A stretch of 6,734 bases of DNA from an uncultured Bacteroidales bacterium (GCA_937886455.1 CALGCU010000289.1:1-6734), one strand, 5' to 3'; shown: positions 1 through 5,583, numbered from the stretch's first letter. Made by a program: numbers and translations. The notes: a model not told the origin generated them from the letters alone.

Positions 1-2
1 AA

Positions 3-1121
3 GCCCCTTTATTTTGTCTTTTCCGTGCCAATAACTTGAAACTTCAGAATCATCAAGAAGTTCATAGATTGATGGAGTACGGAAGTATTCCTGATAAAGA
101 AACTTTTCTATCTAAATTTCCAGATTTTGATGTATTAAATGTAGGTGAATCTAACAAATATTTATTAGATGCTCTTTATGAAGATAGAAATAAAAGATTA
201 ATAGCTAGGACTTATAATCAAATTAGAGAAGATCTTCAAGCCGGAAAGGTAGAAAAAGCAGTTCAATCTTGCATGTCATTAAATGAAAATATGGCAAAAG
301 CAAAGCATATTGAAGCTATAAATATTTTTCAAGATTTGAGTAGATACGATACCTATATAGCACATTCAGAAAATTATAAGGATTTCTATGTAAGTACAGG
401 ATTTAAAGAATTAGATGAGATTGTAGGTGGTTGGGATAGAAAAGAAGAACTGGCAACTATAGTTGCTCGTACCAACTCTGGCAAAAGCTGGATCTTATTA
501 AAAACAGCAATTGCAGCAGCAGAGCAAGGTCTTAAGGTAGGTATTTACTCAGGGGAAATGTCTGAAAATAAAGTAGGTTATAGGGTTGATACTCTTATGT
601 CTCATATATCTAATACTAAGATAATTCATGGTAATAAAAATATTCAACTTGATTATAAGAGATTTTTAGAAGATGCCCAAAGAAATTTAAAAGGTACTAT
701 TTTAGTTTTAACTCCTTCTATGATAGGAGATTTAGCAGGGGTAGGCGATTTAAGAGCATTTATAGAGAAAGAAAATCTAGATATGCTTTGTATTGACCAA
801 CATTCATTATTAAAAGATGATAGAGGTGCTAAAAATCCAGTTGAAAGAGCCTCTAATATATCTCTTGATTTAAAAAAATTGCAGGTATTAAAAAAGATTC
901 CTATAATATCTGTATCACAACAAAATAGAGAAAAGAATGAAAATGGCCCGGATACAACTAATATCTCATCTTCAGATAGAATAGGTCAAGATAGTACTTT
1001 AGTAATTATGTTTGATCTTTTTGCTATTTTTAAGGCGAAGAACTCTGATCCGTTATTTACCGATATAGATATTTTTATATCCCTTTTTATTTTTAAGTAT
1101 ATGGAGGAAAATTGTGGTTAA
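3..1121 (+). CDS. Phage-type DnaB-like replicative helicase, partial and with an aberrant C-terminus
   Basis: Replicative DNA helicases of this family unwind DNA at the fork with a RecA-type ATPase. The frame is open to the left edge; the first possible start is TTG at 36, so the true N-terminus is probably outside the window. Numbering from that TTG, residues 1-100 are the helical N-terminal part. Residues 116-326 are the RecA-like core: Walker A ARTNSGKS at 144-151, the YSGEMS motif at 171-176 with Glu174, Walker B ending in Asp254, and ISVSQQNRE at 291-299. The family resemblance stops near residue 326 (IGQDSTLVIMF). The remaining ~35 residues (about 1,014-1,118) look unlike any DnaB end, and the region carrying the arginine finger and last strands is missing. 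The AT-rich codon use (AGA, TTA, ATA) differs from murA downstream. I read it as a phage gene fragment joined to other DNA. Confidence 0.72.
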   Translation, partial: APLFCLFRANNLKLQNHQEVHRLMEYGSIPDKETFLSKFPDFDVLNVGESNKYLLDALYEDRNKRLIARTYNQIREDLQAGKVEKAVQSCMSLNENMAKAKHIEAINIFQDLSRYDTYIAHSENYKDFYVSTGFKELDEIVGGWDRKEELATIVARTNSGKSWILLKTAIAAAEQGLKVGIYSGEMSENKVGYRVDTLMSHISNTKIIHGNKNIQLDYKRFLEDAQRNLKGTILVLTPSMIGDLAGVGDLRAFIEKENLDMLCIDQHSLLKDDRGAKNPVERASNISLDLKKLQVLKKIPIISVSQQNREKNENGPDTTNISSSDRIGQDSTLVIMFDLFAIFKAKNSDPLFTDIDIFISLFIFKYMEENCG

Positions 1122-1161
1122 AAAGAAAAATAATAATACCAACAAAAATAATAATAAGTAA
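1114..1161 (+). CDS. Asn/Lys-rich C-terminal tail of a truncated gene, possibly DUF4290
   Basis: This frame, different from the helicase frame, encodes a tail of Lys and Asn (KKKNNNTNKNNNK) and stops with TAA only two bases before the murA ATG. In many Bacteroidetes a DUF4290 protein with a low-complexity Asn/Lys C-terminus lies directly upstream of murA; this is from memory of that gene order. The frame is open only back to a TAG at 1,066, and the residues between there and 1,114 do not resemble DUF4290, so only the tail would survive. The alternative is a chance short frame: GGAGG at 1,103-1,107 sits a plausible distance before the GTG at 1,114. The coordinates mark the supported tail, not a complete gene. 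Confidence 0.33.
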   Translation: MVKKKNNNTNKNNNK

Positions 1162-1163
1162 CT

Positions 1164-2474
1164 ATGGCGTCTTTTCGTGTTGAAGGAGGTTATAAGTTAA
1201 GTGGACAAATCACTCCGCAAGGTGCTAAAAACGAAGCCCTGCAGGTGATTTGTGCTACTTTATTAACCGAAGAGGAAGTAATCATTTCTAACATTCCCGA
1301 CATCCTCGATGTAAACAACTTAATCAATTTGCTTTCTTCGTTAGGGGTTTCTGTTAGAAGGGTTGCAAATGGAACGTACGGATTCTGTGCGAAACATATT
1401 GATGAACAATATCTGGCTTCTTCACAATACTACCAACAGGCTGCTTCTTTAAGAGGGTCTGTAATGGTGGTAGGACCTCTACTCGCAAGAATCAAGAAGG
1501 CTATACTGCCTAAACCCGGAGGGGATAAAATCGGAAGACGACGCTTGGATACTCACTTTATAGGTATCGAAAAACTGGGTGCTCACTTTGAATACGACCC
1601 GGATAAACGTCAATATAATGCAGCAGTAAAAGACACCCTCAAAGGCACCTATATGCTCCTCGATGAAGCCTCAGTCACAGGTACGGCCAACATCATTATG
1701 ACTGCTGTTATGGCAGAGGGTACTACCACAATCTACAACGCTGCATGTGAACCCTATGTGCAACAACTTTGTCGCATGCTCAATAATATGGGAGCTAAAA
1801 TATCTGGTGTAGGCTCTAATTTATTGACAATTGAGGGTGTGCAACATCTACATGGCTGTACACACAAAATCCTTCCGGATATGATTGAAGTGGGCAGCTT
1901 CATCGGAATGGCGGCTATGACGGCTTCTGAAATCACCATCAAAGATGTCGCTTATGATGAATTAGGCATCATCCCGGAATGTTTCCGAAAATTAGGTATC
2001 AATATCGAAAGAAGAGGGGATGATATCTTCATTCCACAACAAGATTCTTACACGATTGAGTCCTTTATTGATGGCTCTATCATGACCATTGCGGATGCTC
2101 CCTGGCCGGGACTCACACCCGACCTCCTCAGTGTTATGTTGATTGTGGCTACAAAGGCAAAGGGTAGTGTGCTCATCCATCAAAAGATGTTTGAGAGTCG
2201 TCTTTTCTTTGTGGATAAACTCATTGATATGGGTGCACAAATCATTCTCTGTGACCCTCATCGCGCTACAGTCATCGGATTAGGTGAACGCTTTGCACTA
2301 CGCCCGGCAACAATGAGTTCGCCTGACATTCGTGCTGGAGTTGCACTACTCATCGCAGCGATGAGTGCCAACGGGGTGAGCACAATTCACAACATTGAAC
2401 AAATTGACCGAGGATACGAACACATTGATGAACGCCTCAATGCACTGGGTGCACATATCACACGTATAGACTAA
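1164..2474 (+). CDS. murA: UDP-N-acetylglucosamine 1-carboxyvinyltransferase (MurA)
   Basis: MurA transfers enolpyruvate from phosphoenolpyruvate to UDP-GlcNAc, the first committed step of peptidoglycan synthesis, in the cytoplasm. The 436-residue length is normal for the Bacteroidetes form. Visible landmarks are QGAKNEAL with Lys22/Asn23 (substrate binding), the active-site loop KPGGDKIGRRRLDTHF at 117-132, and GLTPDLLS with Asp320, the likely catalytic Asp (E. coli Asp305). SPDIRAG with Arg390 also fits PEP binding. The loop has Asp121 where E. coli MurA has Cys115, the residue alkylated by fosfomycin, so natural fosfomycin insensitivity is inferred. The ATG at 1,164 fits the family N-terminus MASF.VEGG. 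No Shine-Dalgarno is visible, which is usual in Bacteroidetes, and coupling to the reading frame ending at 1,161 is possible. The next gene begins 16 bases after the stop. Confidence 0.96.
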   Translation: MASFRVEGGYKLSGQITPQGAKNEALQVICATLLTEEEVIISNIPDILDVNNLINLLSSLGVSVRRVANGTYGFCAKHIDEQYLASSQYYQQAASLRGSVMVVGPLLARIKKAILPKPGGDKIGRRRLDTHFIGIEKLGAHFEYDPDKRQYNAAVKDTLKGTYMLLDEASVTGTANIIMTAVMAEGTTTIYNAACEPYVQQLCRMLNNMGAKISGVGSNLLTIEGVQHLHGCTHKILPDMIEVGSFIGMAAMTASEITIKDVAYDELGIIPECFRKLGINIERRGDDIFIPQQDSYTIESFIDGSIMTIADAPWPGLTPDLLSVMLIVATKAKGSVLIHQKMFESRLFFVDKLIDMGAQIILCDPHRATVIGLGERFALRPATMSSPDIRAGVALLIAAMSANGVSTIHNIEQIDRGYEHIDERLNALGAHITRID

Positions 2475-2490
2475 ACATTAAAGCATAAGC

Positions 2491-3747
2491 ATGAAACACA
2501 CAATCTTTGGCATTCTCTTTTTGTCTGTCTTCCTATGGGCATGCAGCCCCTCTGAGCAACCGGTTAATCCGCCGGTTGAACCATCTAATCCCTCTGATTC
2601 TATCTTAGTGGAAAATGAAAATTTTTTCACAGTAGAGGTGGCTGATGTGCAAGGTGGGACGGTAAAATTATTATATCAAGGTGACACAGTGAATCCTCCG
2701 TGTCAAATAGAAAAAACACACTGGCTCACTGTGATTTTTACACCTGATGATCAACACATTCTAACGGGTTCTAATGTAGTCAAAGGATGTGCGGCGCGTG
2801 ATTCATTCCAAGTGAAGATGGACACAGTGATTCGTCCTGTTTTTGCGGAAATCACCTCTGCTACACCGGCTGAACGTCACAAGATTTGCAACTATAACAT
2901 TCGCTATTACAATGGCCCCAACGACAATGCTAATACGGGCAATCGCTCATGGACCATCCGCAAAGATAAAGTGTTTGAGATGATTCGTAAACACCAAATG
3001 GATATTTGTGGCATAGAGGAAATCACCACCTATCAATCGCCCGACTTTGTGGCTTCTCTGGAAGAGTATGAGTACATAGGTTATGGACGTGACAATGGAA
3101 AGGAAAATGCAGGCGGGGGTAGCGGAGAACAAACAGGTATTCTCTATCGCAAAGCACGCTATGTTAAGTTGGATCAAGGACGTTTCTTTCTTTCCACCAC
3201 GCCTCATCGTGCCTCTAAGAGCTTTGGCTCTTCGTTTAATCGTATGGTCACATGGGTAAAACTCAAAGAACGAAATACCAACAAAACGTTCTATTTCTTT
3301 GCTACTCACTTTGATCATCCCACAACGCAAGCAGGAATCAATACGCGTGCATCTCAAGCGGATGTGGCGCTCAATCTTGTGCCGCAAATAGCTGCAGATG
3401 CGCCTTTCTTCTTCGTGGGGGACTTTAATTGTGAACCTTCCGAACCGGCATACGAAAAACTACAGCAAGTATGGACTGATGCTTTCGTGGCGATGGGTGA
3501 CAACGCGCAAGGGGGATACATTTGTAATGCGGAACAAGAAAACCTCTTCCCCGATGCATGTGCCGAAATGGGTAATACCTACACCGGACTTTATAGCAGT
3601 TCTGACAAAGAACCCAAACGCATAGATTTTGTATTCTTTGATTCAAATAAATCAACCATACATTCCTACTGGGCTGATAACGATAACCTCGGACTGGAAG
3701 CTTATCCATCTGACCACCTACCCATTATCACAGAAATGAGTTGGTAA
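2491..3747 (+). CDS. Exported lipoprotein with endonuclease/exonuclease/phosphatase (EEP) domain
   Basis: The N-terminus is a lipoprotein signal (Lys2, a hydrophobic core, then FLWAC with Cys18 as the lipidated residue). It is followed by a Pro/Ser/Glu-rich linker (19-37), so the protein should be anchored outside the cytoplasm. Residues ~45-120 form a small beta-rich module with Cys71 and Cys100. Residues ~130-418 carry the EEP fold in the right order: NYNIR (Asn136), GIEE (Glu177), THFDH (His273), GDFN (Asp311, Asn313), RIDFVFF (Asp379) and SDHLP (Asp408, His409). These match the metal-binding and catalytic positions of the DNase I/sphingomyelinase superfamily, so it looks active as a metal-dependent phosphodiesterase or phosphatase. 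The substrate (DNA, a phospholipid or a sugar phosphate) cannot be told from sequence. It follows murA by 16 bases, so co-transcription is likely. Confidence 0.88.
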   Translation: MKHTIFGILFLSVFLWACSPSEQPVNPPVEPSNPSDSILVENENFFTVEVADVQGGTVKLLYQGDTVNPPCQIEKTHWLTVIFTPDDQHILTGSNVVKGCAARDSFQVKMDTVIRPVFAEITSATPAERHKICNYNIRYYNGPNDNANTGNRSWTIRKDKVFEMIRKHQMDICGIEEITTYQSPDFVASLEEYEYIGYGRDNGKENAGGGSGEQTGILYRKARYVKLDQGRFFLSTTPHRASKSFGSSFNRMVTWVKLKERNTNKTFYFFATHFDHPTTQAGINTRASQADVALNLVPQIAADAPFFFVGDFNCEPSEPAYEKLQQVWTDAFVAMGDNAQGGYICNAEQENLFPDACAEMGNTYTGLYSSSDKEPKRIDFVFFDSNKSTIHSYWADNDNLGLEAYPSDHLPIITEMSW

Positions 3748-3872
3748 AGGCATAGAATTGGAATGTAGTTGTTGTTCGGTAAAAAGTATCTGACACTAAT
3801 ACACGGCGGAGGGGGTATGGATTATCCTTTGCTAATCTAACGTGAGTTCGACGAAATGTAACTGCTTATAAA

Positions 3873-3903
3873 TTTGGTGATTAGTGAAAATTGTTGTATC
3901 TTG
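3873..3903 (+). promoter_or_regulatory. Candidate Bacteroidetes-type promoter of the transposase remnant
   Basis: TTTG at 3,873-3,876 is followed after 20 bases by TATCTTG at 3,897-3,903. This is close to the Bacteroidetes -33/-7 pattern (TTTG, about 20 bases, TAnnTTTG), with the last part one base short of consensus. Its place just before the transposase fragment fits an IS promoter. If active, it would now read toward the 3' end of the - strand gene set. Confidence 0.27.
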
Positions 3904-4029
3904 ATAGCTCTCAAAGACAAAGTACTACAAACAATAATCGCTATACTCACCGAGACCAAAGTTACAGAATTATTCTTTATGGCTGATGAATTTTGAAAGT
4001 TTTTTGATAGAATAATGGAAAGGGATATA
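3901..4029 (+). pseudogene. IS982-family transposase N-terminal fragment, interrupted by a stop
   Basis: The frame through 3,901-4,029 reads LIALKDKVLQ, then LTETKVTELFFMADEF, stop, KFFDRIMERD. The pattern KVTELFF.ADEFCK.FD is typical of the first 40 residues of Bacteroidetes IS982 transposases. The in-frame TGA at 3,994-3,996 stands where the family has Cys (TGC or TGT), so one base change explains it. No catalytic-domain sequence follows, since the frame runs into TAG at 4,054, so the copy is both nonsense-mutated and truncated. The original start codon is unclear (upstream TTG or GTG). Confidence 0.55.
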
Positions 4030-4043
4030 CCAAGGAACACAAC

Positions 4044-4063
4044 AAGCGTCCTATAGCAAGCGC
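4044..4063. repeat. Solitary copy of the GCGTCCTATAG motif at a gene end
   Basis: AAGCGTCCTATAGCAAGCGC shares its GCGTCCTAT core with the palindrome cluster at 5,092-5,192 and includes the TAG stop of the spanin-like gene (- strand). The flanking arms GCG and CGC pair weakly. It marks the border between the - strand gene set and the transposase remnant, and could be a solitary REP-like unit or a recombination scar. Confidence 0.45.
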
Positions 4064-4401
4064 ACCGCTACCACCAACCCCATCACCACCCCAACTATCA
4101 GCACAATCATCCACACCCTCCATCTGTTCTGAGTAGCAACTGGAACTGTTTGAGTGTTCGTTTCCACATACACCGTATCATGCTTCACCACCTGTTTTTC
4201 CTTCCACAGCGTGTGCCATTTCTCCACACGCACCGTGTCATTCACTTGCCTCACCACAATGCTGTCACGCACACTCACACTGTCCACTCTCCAATCTATG
4301 TGCTGTTCCCTTTCGTTGCTCACACACGTATTGCTCATAGCTCTGCATGCGTTCAACATGAAAACGCTCCCTATTAGTAACATCCAAATAAATCTCTTCA
4401 T
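4051..4401 (-). CDS. Unimolecular spanin (u-spanin)-like lipoprotein with C-terminal membrane helix
   Basis: This 116-residue protein has a lipoprotein signal (MKRFIWMLLIGSVFMLNAC, Cys19 lipidated), a periplasmic stretch of about 77 residues rich in Val/Asp/Arg repeats (DSVSVRDSIVV, NDTVRVEKWHTLWKEK, VKHDTVYVE), and one hydrophobic helix at ~97-115. A lipid anchor at one end and a membrane helix at the other is the layout of phage u-spanins such as T1 gp11, which link outer and inner membranes and fuse them at lysis; the role here is inferred. Its start lies inside the DUF5675 gene, and the first 137 bases are read in two frames. The start is fixed by the lipobox. The stop TAG is embedded in a CTATAGGACGCT motif that recurs in the palindrome cluster near 5,100-5,192. 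An ordinary lipoprotein is the alternative. Confidence 0.68.
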   Translation of the reverse strand: MKRFIWMLLIGSVFMLNACRAMSNTCVSNEREQHIDWRVDSVSVRDSIVVRQVNDTVRVEKWHTLWKEKQVVKHDTVYVETNTQTVPVATQNRWRVWMIVLIVGVVMGLVVAVRLL

Positions 4402-4780
4402 TTTTTGCCGTATGATTCAATAAATAATCCACCAATTTTCCCTCTGCCTTGCGTGCATCCCACAACCATTCCGTGTCACGCACACCTCTCTTGTCATATC
4501 CCACCAACACACACCCACTCGTATCCTTCGGACTATTTCCGGCATGAATCCTCACTCCCTCAAATCCAGGCACCATGTGCAGCAAGGGCAACACACGCCC
4601 AAAACGAGGTGAACGTGTCAGGCTCACTTTGTAATAACCCATCGGTATAGCCCCTTTAGGATGAGTAGCATTAGGCACAAGAGGCGGTTCCATCGTATCA
4701 CACATTATTTTTCCTTCCACCAACAGCACACCCCTAACAGCATGCTTCGTTCTCTTTATTCTCACTAAAGTTAATAACAT
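4265..4780 (-). CDS. DUF5675 family protein with L,D-transpeptidase-like His/Cys signature
   Basis: The 171-residue protein matches what I recall of DUF5675, a family found in Bacteroidetes and phages. Its landmarks are CDTMEPP (27-33), PKGAIPMGYY (41-50), GVRIHAGNS (75-83) and TSGCVLVG (87-94). His79 followed eleven residues later by Cys90 in an HxGN...SGC setting resembles the YkuD (L,D-transpeptidase) active site, H...SHGC. A role in cutting or linking peptidoglycan is inference; no signal peptide is visible, as expected if release depends on a holin. The usual family end seems to be near residue 136 (EIYLDVTN). The last ~35 residues lie wholly in the region that also encodes the start of the spanin-like gene and have biased, loose composition. 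It begins 37 bases after the 61-aa membrane protein gene. Confidence 0.78.
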   Translation of the reverse strand: MLLTLVRIKRTKHAVRGVLLVEGKIMCDTMEPPLVPNATHPKGAIPMGYYKVSLTRSPRFGRVLPLLHMVPGFEGVRIHAGNSPKDTSGCVLVGYDKRGVRDTEWLWDARKAEGKLVDYLLNHTAKNEEIYLDVTNRERFHVERMQSYEQYVCEQRKGTAHRLESGQCECA

Positions 4781-4817
4781 AATTTTCAGTTTTTAAGGTT
4801 GATTATTTAGAAGTTTC

Positions 4818-5003
4818 TTATTGTCTCGACCTATACTTATAATCAATGCCCAGAATAGTTCCGGCAAAAGTGAGTATCTCTCCAAAAGCGGTCAGCACAC
4901 TGGGGTGAATTGTCCCCACCGGAGGTACCCAAAACGCCATTCCTATCAACACCACACCAAAGAAAGTCAAGATCAAGGCACATTTGATTTGTACATTTTT
5001 CAT
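4818..5003 (-). CDS. Small two-helix membrane protein, holin-like
   Basis: This 61-residue protein has two hydrophobic helices: ~7-27 (ending in AFWVPP) and ~33-54 (a short Gly/Pro/His turn lies between them). It ends in a basic tail (KYRSRQ). Small size, two helices, a charged C-terminus and a position directly before a putative wall enzyme and a u-spanin are the usual marks of a phage holin. Similar short proteins occur, as I recall, in Bacteroidetes genomes beside DUF5675 genes. The holin function is inference from layout; a small membrane protein of another role is possible. A 189-base gap with a strong hairpin and a palindrome cluster separates it from the gene upstream. Confidence 0.72.
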   Translation of the reverse strand: MKNVQIKCALILTFFGVVLIGMAFWVPPVGTIHPSVLTAFGEILTFAGTILGIDYKYRSRQ

Positions 5004-5031
5004 AGTTGTAAGATTTATTCAGCTATTCATA

Positions 5032-5064
5032 TTAGTAGGAACACGGCACACCGTGTCCTACTAA
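5032..5064. repeat. Inverted repeat, 14-bp stem with one bulge
   Basis: TTAGTAGGAACACGG (5,032-5,046) and CCGTGTCCTACTAA (5,051-5,064) pair over 14 base pairs around the loop CACA, with one unpaired A. It lies 28 bases before the start of the 61-aa gene on the - strand. It is nearly symmetric and has no clear T-run, so it may be an attenuator, an RNA-stability element or a protein site rather than a plain terminator. Its TCCTACTA arm resembles the TCCTATAG linkers of the neighbouring palindromes. Confidence 0.7.
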
Positions 5065-5091
5065 ATACGCAAGGTAAAAACCACATCTACA

Positions 5092-5192
5092 AACGAAGCG
5101 TTCTTCAGTTCGCTTGCGAGCGCCCTATAGCTCACACAGTGAGCGTCCTGTAGGGCTCCGCCCGTCCTGTAGCTCGCTTGCGAGCGTCCTAT
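5092..5192. repeat. Cluster of short palindromes separated by GTCCTRTAG-type linkers
   Basis: Four hairpin units of about 19-23 bases lie in tandem. The stems are GTTCGC/GCGAGC (5,108-5,121), GCTCAC/GTGAGC (5,130-5,144), GGGC/GCCC (5,153-5,163) and GCTCGC/GCGAGC (5,172-5,185). Each is followed by a linker of the form GYCCTRTAG or its end. A degenerate unit may precede them (GCGTTCTTCAG at 5,098-5,108). Stem sequences differ but stay paired, while linkers stay constant, which suggests selection on folding as RNA or DNA. The cluster starts right after the stop codon of the 102-aa gene (read on the - strand). The core ATAGGACGCT also sits at the stop of the spanin-like gene (4,046-4,055). It is REP-like; the units are too short and lack spacers for CRISPR. 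Confidence 0.72.
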
Positions 5193-5501
5193 TTATTCCT
5201 GTCCGTAGAGCTGAGAGAAGATATAGCCTCGGAGGGTTTTATACTTGCTTTGTTGCTTCCAGGCTTCTTTGTAGGTGGCCACTTGAGCAGTGTCTGCCAT
5301 GGCTTCTTTTACCTTGCTCGCAGTGCGTGCAAACTGTTCTTGAATAGCCAGTTGGTCAACAGTAGGTGCCACAGTTGATTTGCGTGGTTGAGTGATGTAT
5401 TTACAATCGATGTCTGCTCGATAGTTATACACAGAGTCATGATGTTTAGCGATTTTCCCGCTCACGGTTTCCACCGGGTCAATGTAAGTTACTTTTGCCA
5501 T
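5193..5501 (-). CDS. Small conserved protein with KYKTLRG motif (paralogue B)
   Basis: The function is not known to me. The 102-residue protein is clearly related to the product of the next gene upstream: both have GKI.KH.D at 15-22, an F.(R/Q)T stretch near 57-60, and a C-terminal block Y(K/R)EA(W/F)K.Q.KYKTLRG followed by an aromatic and ending in LY (KYKTLRG at 86-92 here). There is no signal peptide or membrane helix. The order GKI, then P, then Q...F, then a charged helix and a final G-aromatic-F block resembles a class of ~100-residue phage proteins often found among virion genes; that link is a pattern-level inference. An 82-base AT-rich gap with a tandem repeat lies before its start, and the palindrome cluster lies directly after its stop. 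Confidence 0.75.
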   Translation of the reverse strand: MAKVTYIDPVETVSGKIAKHHDSVYNYRADIDCKYITQPRKSTVAPTVDQLAIQEQFARTASKVKEAMADTAQVATYKEAWKQQSKYKTLRGYIFSQLYGQE

Positions 5502-5520
5502 AATTGTTTAAGTTTAAATG

Positions 5521-5562
5521 TTAATGATTAATAATTAAGAGTTAATAATTAATAGTTAAGAG
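5521..5562. repeat. Two 21-bp AT-rich tandem repeats
   Basis: TTAATGATTAATAATTAAGAG (5,521-5,541) is followed directly by a second copy (5,542-5,562) that differs at two of 21 positions; partial copies flank them. They fill most of the 82-base gap between the two KYKTLRG paralogues. Such TTAATAATTAA tracts are frequent between Bacteroidetes genes. They could act as an upstream promoter element or a flexible untranslated leader, but no -33/-7 promoter is apparent. Confidence 0.7.
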
Positions 5563-5583
5563 TTTAATTTTGAACAAGTAGGA

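Larger units (their letters stand above)
3832..4047 (+). mobile_element. Remnant of an IS982-family insertion sequence (left end only)
   Basis: Between the two convergent gene groups lies a stretch with the start of an IS982-type transposase reading rightward, preceded by a leader with a promoter-like pair. The sequence near 3,839-3,853 (AACGTGAGTTCGACG) resembles, from memory, ends of Bacteroidales IS982 elements, so it may be the left terminal repeat; this is not verified. The transposase similarity ends by about 4,026, and the downstream palindrome-like motif begins at 4,044, so nearly all of the element has been lost. The exact edges are estimates. The 84 bases before it (3,748-3,831) show no gene or clear terminator. 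Confidence 0.5.

Noticed and set aside
986..1113. A - strand frame of about 42 codons with a protein-like pattern (SVNNGSEFFALKIAKRSN)
   Set aside because: It has no start codon, overlaps the helicase at its end, and is short and AT-rich; it may be part of an unknown joined piece but cannot be called a gene.
2947..3387. - strand frame of 146 codons inside the EEP gene
   Set aside because: The + strand frame carries all EEP motifs in order; the antisense frame shows none.
3955..4000. A - strand TAACTTTG resembling a Bacteroidetes -7 element
   Set aside because: There is no matching TTTG about 20 bases upstream and no - strand gene downstream of it, and it lies within transposase code.
3837..4040. 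- strand frame of 67 codons in the IS remnant
   Set aside because: The + strand gives a recognisable transposase start, so this is its antisense reading.
4150..4423. Two + strand frames opposite the spanin-like gene
   Set aside because: They are His/Thr/Ser-rich mirror readings of a gene with a clear lipobox and membrane helix, and have no domain or sensible composition of their own.
4405..4650. + strand frame of 81 codons opposite DUF5675
   Set aside because: Its Pro/His-rich content is the antisense of a recognised family.
5092..5192. Regular repeats that could suggest a CRISPR array
   Set aside because: The units are 19-23 bases with no unique spacers, and each unit is itself a palindrome whose stem varies; there is no cas gene.
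4821..5378. + strand frames across the hairpin and palindrome region
   Set aside because: They run through the palindromes and antisense to the 61-aa and 102-aa genes, with Cys/Leu/Arg-rich composition typical of shadow frames.
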